From positions 57,590 through 66,664 of the forward strand of contig DMST01000193.1 in NCBI GenBank assembly GCA_003454975.1: 9,075 nucleotides of DNA, in the 5' to 3' direction. Of this stretch, positions 5,525-9,075 are shown piece by piece (position 1 is the first letter of the stretch; every line of letters starts with the position of its first letter). The position numbers were made by a program, and so were the translations under genes. The notes under the pieces are model-generated. The model worked only from the letters and a program-made list of their open reading frames with translations, was not told where the DNA came from and made no database searches. The DNA comes from Cytophagales bacterium. GTDB taxonomy: Bacteria > Bacteroidota > Bacteroidia > Cytophagales > Cyclobacteriaceae.

Positions 5525-8500
5525 CTATTGTCCGAGCCGGACTCCCATCACCAGAATATCGTCGGTTTGCGGATATCCCACCATCCAGCTATCCAGGGTT
5601 TGACGTAGTGCCGCTTTCTGTTGGTGTATGGGTAGCGAAGAGACAGAAAACAGGGTTTCTTTCAACTTGCTTGACATAAATTTGCGGTCTCTTGGCCCTC
5701 CAAACTGGTCAGCAAAACCGTCGGAGGTGAGGTAAAAAGTGGTAGGGGCCTTTAGTGCTATCTCGTGGGTGGTAAAACCGCTATTCTCCTGGGTGTGCAA
5801 TCCGCTACCGATGAACCGGCGGTCACCCTTGATTTCTTCAAGTGACCCATTGTTGATATAGTACAAGGGCCGTTTAGCACCCGCAAAGGCTACAAAATGT
5901 TTGGTGGGCTCATATGCTAGCAAAGCAATGTCCAGACCATCACGAGAGTCCTTCTGGCCATTTTTCTGGTGTAGGGTAGCCCGTACTCGTTCATTGAGTT
6001 CATTAAGAATTTTAGCCGGATCACTAATTTGCTCTTCAATCACAATCTGGTTGAGATGCTGCGAGGCAATGAGTGACATAAAGGCCCCGGGTACCCCATG
6101 GCCGGTACAGTCCACGGCAGCCAGGTAGTAACGCCCTTCTTGCTCAGCGTACCAATAGAAATCTCCACTTACAATGTCTACCGGTTGGTAAAAGATAAAA
6201 TGCTCGGGTAGGGTATGCTTTATTTTGGTTTGCTGGGGTAAGATGGCTCTTTGGATACTTTGCGCATACCTGAGGCTATCGGTGATGTCCTGATTTTTCT
6301 GCTCGATCATATCCCGTTGCGCCTCTATCTCCTCCTTCTGAGCCATAATCTCTTCGGTGCGGTTTCTCACCTTTAGTTCCAAATCGGTCTTGGCTTTGCG
6401 TAGACGGTAAGTACGCAGGTGGATTACTCCGGCTATCAGCATAAGAGCTACTAAAACGCTCGAAGCCAGAAACCAAGTGGTTTGCCACCAGGGCGTAAGA
6501 ATATGAAAGGTGAATTCGGTTGGTTCGGTACTCCAAAAGCCGTCACGATTTCTTGCACGTACTTGAAATGTATAAGCACCTGGCTTTAGATTGGAATAGG
6601 TTACTTGATTGTAATCTACGATGGGTGACCAACGAACATCATGGCCCGTTAACCGATACCCGTATGCTACATTTTCTGGATTGGCTAAGCTAATGCCGAT
6701 AAAACGGAAGGTTAGATTGTTTTCAGTGTAGTCAAATTCCGGCTCATGAACGGGCATACCACTCCACGCATCGATCTCAATATTTCGGGCAGCCCAGTCT
6801 ACAGGTTCGTAGTTCATCTCCACAGCCGTAATAAGAGTTTTCGGAGCATTTGTATTCAATTTATCGTATTGCGGATCCAGTATCATTACCCCATCCACCG
6901 TGCCTATCCATAACCGTCCCAGGCTGTCCTTCCAGGAGGTCTTTCCATTCGTTTCAATACCCAGGAATCCGTCATCGTACCCATAATGCCGCACATCTGA
7001 GATGGTACCTTGATCCGAGAATACCACCCTATCCAGCCCCTTTTCAGTGCCCAAATACAGGTTGCCTGCGGTATCCCATTCGTGTAAGTAGGTTACGTTC
7101 GAGGTCAGCCCATCTGCCGTGGTGAAATGCCGTAAGGTAGTTCCATCCCAAGAGGCAATTCCTCCCCACAGTAGGGACATCCACACCGTTCCGTCGGGCC
7201 GAGTACTTACCCCAAATAGCGTATAGTCAGCCAGGGAATCTGTGAAAGGCAGTTTTGAGACTACACCATCCTTATACCGGACAGTGCCTTTATTGGTCCC
7301 CACCCACAGGCTGCTGTCTGTTTCGTGATAGTATACTGTGCGTACGGTGTTGGAGGGTAGTCCGTCACGGGTGGAAATGCGTTCATAGGAGCTACCGTGG
7401 AACCGATATAACCCTTTACCCAGGTCACCTACCCACAGGTTTCCTTTCTGGTCTTCTGCAAAGGTTATTGTGAGCGAAGGCCCTAATTGAGGGTCATAGT
7501 TGCTGTTGTCCCATCTTGTTCCGTTGTATCTGCTAAATCCGCCAGCGCGGAAGCCAAAAATGAGATCTCCGTTTTTGGCGGTATAGCCGGTCAATATTTG
7601 GTTACTCGGCAAGTCATTACTCTCGGCGCTAAAATTTCCTTCAATACCGTTCTCTGGAGAATAAGTGTAGATGCCGTTGCCATATGTTCCTATGAATACC
7701 CTGTCTTGGTAGGGCCTTAGGCCCATCACCACATTGGATTCCAGTCCATCTGCCGCCAAAATGTATCGAAACCGATTTCCCTTCAGCGTAAACATGCCCT
7801 CGCCCTGGGTCCAAAACCACATGTTATTTTCACGGTCTCCATACAGTCCCATGATCTGATTGTCCGTAAGGCCCTCCAACTTGCCAAAATGGACTAAGGT
7901 GCTATCCCAATACCGGTAAGCCCCGGCCAAAGAGGAGAACCATAAGGCACCGTTCTGCTGTTCAGCGATCCGAATAGCGGATTTTGGCGGAGGTATCCGG
8001 TATTCCTCAAACATGTCATGCCATTGAGTGCCGTCCCAATAGTGGACTCCTGATATACCCGCCGCCCATAATATGCCTCTACTGTCTACTCGCACGTCAT
8101 TGATCCCACCCGACAATGGAGGTGATGGGATGGGACAGGGCGAGAATTCGCCTGCTTGGTAATGGAAAAACCCACCCCCACCTGTAACTACTAAATTGGA
8201 ACTTCCTGAAGCTGGGTATTTCACTATGTTGATGGCGATGTGCTGTTCAAATCCTTTTGGTAAACTGTCAATCAACAAGGTATCCTGATCAGTAAGTACC
8301 ATGGAAAGAATACCCGGTGATGGGGTAAACACAAACATGGAATCAGGGGCAAATACGTCTAGTTTGCCCAGGCCAGTAGGCAAGGGGTAGGATTGTTCTA
8401 GCGGATAGGGTGAAAAGGCTTGGCCATCAAACTCGAAGAGGCCCGTGGTAGTCTGAACCCACAAGTGGCCTTGGCTATCAAAAGCACCGTCCACCACGGC

Positions 8501-8764
8501 CCCTAACCCTATTTTGTTATCGGAATAATCATATCCCGTAAAATTAAGACCATCAAACCGGGCGATGCCTCCTGCCAGGTGGCCTATCCACATATAGCCT
8601 TTAGGGTCCTCACCCATAAAGCCTATCTGTGACTGCAACAGGCCATCCCTCATGCTGTATTGCCGAAACTGGTACCGCTGCCCATAGCCTAGGTGCGAGA
8701 GGGCACCAATGGCTAGAATCATGAGCCAGCTTTTTACCAGAATACCGGTTTTTGTTACATGCAT
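5525..8764 (-). CDS. Transmembrane sensor: two-component-propeller repeats, Y_Y_Y domain and SpoIIE/PP2C phosphatase
   Basis: This is a 1079-residue protein. A signal peptide covers residues 1-29 (hydrophobic 10-24, ending GYGQ). Residues 32-630 are Reg_prop beta-propeller repeats of the form DGLxSNxV followed by GxLWVGTxxG and a DG turn (examples at 53-72, 228-245, 439-455, 484-499, 523-541, 615-628). I see roughly a dozen, consistent with two propellers. Residues about 675-755 are a Y_Y_Y domain (YRLTGHDVRWSP, NLKPGAYTFQVRARNRDG). One membrane helix follows at 763-783, then a coiled coil (785-830) and the linker DITDSLRYAQSIQRAILPQQ (826-845). The cytoplasmic SpoIIE phosphatase keeps its acidic metal-site motifs: SGDFYW (D868), AVDCTGHGVPGAFMS (D885), GLDIALL (D945), LTSDGFADQFGG (D1015) and TDDI (D1068, D1069). 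The periplasmic part should sense a ligand, and the phosphatase should dephosphorylate a serine/threonine on a cytoplasmic partner, commonly a STAS anti-anti-sigma protein. There is no kinase domain. Confidence 0.92.
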   Translation of the reverse strand: MHVTKTGILVKSWLMILAIGALSHLGYGQRYQFRQYSMRDGLLQSQIGFMGEDPKGYMWIGHLAGGIARFDGLNFTGYDYSDNKIGLGAVVDGAFDSQGHLWVQTTTGLFEFDGQAFSPYPLEQSYPLPTGLGKLDVFAPDSMFVFTPSPGILSMVLTDQDTLLIDSLPKGFEQHIAINIVKYPASGSSNLVVTGGGGFFHYQAGEFSPCPIPSPPLSGGINDVRVDSRGILWAAGISGVHYWDGTQWHDMFEEYRIPPPKSAIRIAEQQNGALWFSSLAGAYRYWDSTLVHFGKLEGLTDNQIMGLYGDRENNMWFWTQGEGMFTLKGNRFRYILAADGLESNVVMGLRPYQDRVFIGTYGNGIYTYSPENGIEGNFSAESNDLPSNQILTGYTAKNGDLIFGFRAGGFSRYNGTRWDNSNYDPQLGPSLTITFAEDQKGNLWVGDLGKGLYRFHGSSYERISTRDGLPSNTVRTVYYHETDSSLWVGTNKGTVRYKDGVVSKLPFTDSLADYTLFGVSTRPDGTVWMSLLWGGIASWDGTTLRHFTTADGLTSNVTYLHEWDTAGNLYLGTEKGLDRVVFSDQGTISDVRHYGYDDGFLGIETNGKTSWKDSLGRLWIGTVDGVMILDPQYDKLNTNAPKTLITAVEMNYEPVDWAARNIEIDAWSGMPVHEPEFDYTENNLTFRFIGISLANPENVAYGYRLTGHDVRWSPIVDYNQVTYSNLKPGAYTFQVRARNRDGFWSTEPTEFTFHILTPWWQTTWFLASSVLVALMLIAGVIHLRTYRLRKAKTDLELKVRNRTEEIMAQKEEIEAQRDMIEQKNQDITDSLRYAQSIQRAILPQQTKIKHTLPEHFIFYQPVDIVSGDFYWYAEQEGRYYLAAVDCTGHGVPGAFMSLIASQHLNQIVIEEQISDPAKILNELNERVRATLHQKNGQKDSRDGLDIALLAYEPTKHFVAFAGAKRPLYYINNGSLEEIKGDRRFIGSGLHTQENSGFTTHEIALKAPTTFYLTSDGFADQFGGPRDRKFMSSKLKETLFSVSSLPIHQQKAALRQTLDSWMVGYPQTDDILVMGVRLGQ

Positions 8765-8832
8765 GATGCTTTTACATACGGCACCTGAGTCCTGATGTTC
8801 AGTACCTTAGGATAAGCGGCAAATTCTAGCGC

Positions 8833-8840
8833 GAAACATA
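8833..8840 (-). promoter_or_regulatory. Possible -7 box for the sensor phosphatase gene
   Basis: On the minus strand this reads TATGTTTC, seven of eight matches to TAnnTTTG, and it would give a leader of about 60 nt before the ATG at 8764. No TTG is found at the expected upstream distance, so this is a weak call. An imperfectly placed short inverted repeat (ATAGT/ACTAT, 8838-8851) overlaps its upstream edge. Confidence 0.25.
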
Positions 8841-8897
8841 GTTATGACTATAAATTGTGTCGCCCATTCAACTACTGATTCTTGGTCCAAAAACCAG

Positions 8898-8905
8898 TAT
8901 CTTTC
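8898..8905 (+). promoter_or_regulatory. Possible -7 box for the right-edge gene
   Basis: TATCTTTC matches seven of eight positions of TAnnTTTG and lies nine bases before the first ATG (8915), 42 before the second (8948). A TTGG occurs 13 bp upstream, too close to be a standard -33. If used, it leaves either an almost leaderless message or a leader of about 38 nt, which bears on the start choice of the gene that follows. Confidence 0.35.
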
Positions 8906-8914
8906 CTATTCATC

Positions 8915-9075
8915 ATGCGTAAAACCTACACCTTGCTTTTTGTAAACATGAGGCTGCTTCTATTCTTTTTGCTTCCCACGGTGGTATTCGCACAGGACCT
9001 TAAATTTTCGGCCCCAGCGGGCCCTATCCAGGTAGATCCTGAGCAGATTCCCTATCTCGAATTGAATGAACAGGG
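8915..9075 (+). CDS. N-terminus of an exported protein of unknown function (cut by window end)
   Basis: An open frame of 53 complete codons runs off the right edge. From the ATG at 8915 it reads MRKTYTLLFVNMRLLLFFLP, then TVVFAQDLKFSAPAGPIQVD and PEQIPYLELNEQG. The hydrophobic core and the final VFAQ-D look like a type I signal peptide with cleavage around A-Q. The ATG at 8948 (residue 12, MRLLLFFLPTVVFAQ) would give a shorter, minimal signal peptide. The first start gives a more typical length and charge, but the second allows a normal 5' leader from the box at 8898-8905. The 28 or so mature residues visible are too few to identify a family. The gene diverges from the sensor phosphatase across a 150-bp gap. 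Confidence 0.6.
   Translation, partial: MRKTYTLLFVNMRLLLFFLLPTVVFAQDLKFSAPAGPIQVDPEQIPYLELNEQ

Noticed and set aside
8838..8851. Short inverted repeat ATAGT-TATG-ACTAT in the gap upstream of the sensor gene
   Set aside because: The arms are only five bases and AT-rich, with no second copy nearby. This is expected by chance in an intergenic region, so it is not called as an operator.
1..9075. Search for a CRISPR array, insertion sequence, tRNA or defence or phage genes
   Set aside because: No periodic direct repeats with spacers, no transposase or terminal inverted repeats, no tRNA cloverleaf and no defence-type domains were seen on either strand. All large open frames are explained by housekeeping, sensing or metabolic families.

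Overview
The window looks like ordinary chromosome from a member of the Bacteroidota, most probably a Saprospiria/Lewinella-type marine or activated-sludge organism. This placement is an inference from several signs. There are TAnnTTTG-type promoter boxes instead of E. coli-like -10 elements, and clear Shine-Dalgarno sequences are absent. Signal peptides end in A-Q. A lipoprotein is present, along with a two-component-propeller/Y_Y_Y sensor joined to a SpoIIE phosphatase, and a protein that aligns from memory with the thiamine-pyrophosphokinase family of this phylum. There are no RNA genes, insertion sequences, CRISPR arrays, phage genes or defence genes, and coding density is high (the longest gap is about 150 bp).

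Layout. (1) Positions 1-480 hold the C-terminal part of a Do/HtrA periplasmic serine protease (end of PDZ1, all of PDZ2). A strong bidirectional terminator (504-531) separates it from the next unit. (2) On the minus strand, 2292-545 is a two-gene operon: an FAD-dependent aromatic-ring-hydroxylase-type monooxygenase followed, with a 4-base ATGA overlap, by a TetR-family regulator. Two nearly identical 18-bp perfect palindromes 33 bp apart lie just upstream of the monooxygenase and are the obvious candidates for the regulator's operators. (3) A small minus-strand lipoprotein (2799-2383) diverges from a plus-strand pair (2871-4047). Each side of the 71-bp gap has a perfect TATCTTTG box. The plus-strand pair is a thiamine-pyrophosphokinase-like protein that has lost the motifs expected for catalysis, and a membrane-anchored GyrI-like ligand-binding-domain protein. 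A second bidirectional terminator (4068-4096) closes this unit. (4) On the minus strand, 8764-4109 holds a 1079-residue transmembrane sensor phosphatase (beta-propeller repeats, Y_Y_Y, one membrane helix, coiled coil, SpoIIE/PP2C) followed by a secreted M20D-type metallo-amidohydrolase. (5) At the right edge, from 8915, a signal-peptide-bearing protein begins on the plus strand and is cut by the window end.

How the parts may work together. The monooxygenase-TetR pair reads as an autoregulated, ligand-inducible oxidation module. The large sensor would detect something outside the cytoplasmic membrane and change the phosphorylation of a cytoplasmic target, probably a STAS-domain protein, though none is visible here. 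The amidohydrolase acts in the periplasm and may or may not share its transcript. I do not see a convincing new multi-gene system. The observations most worth a second look are the twin operators, the apparently catalytically dead thiamine-pyrophosphokinase homologue with its membrane-anchored GyrI-like partner, and the propeller-SpoIIE sensor.
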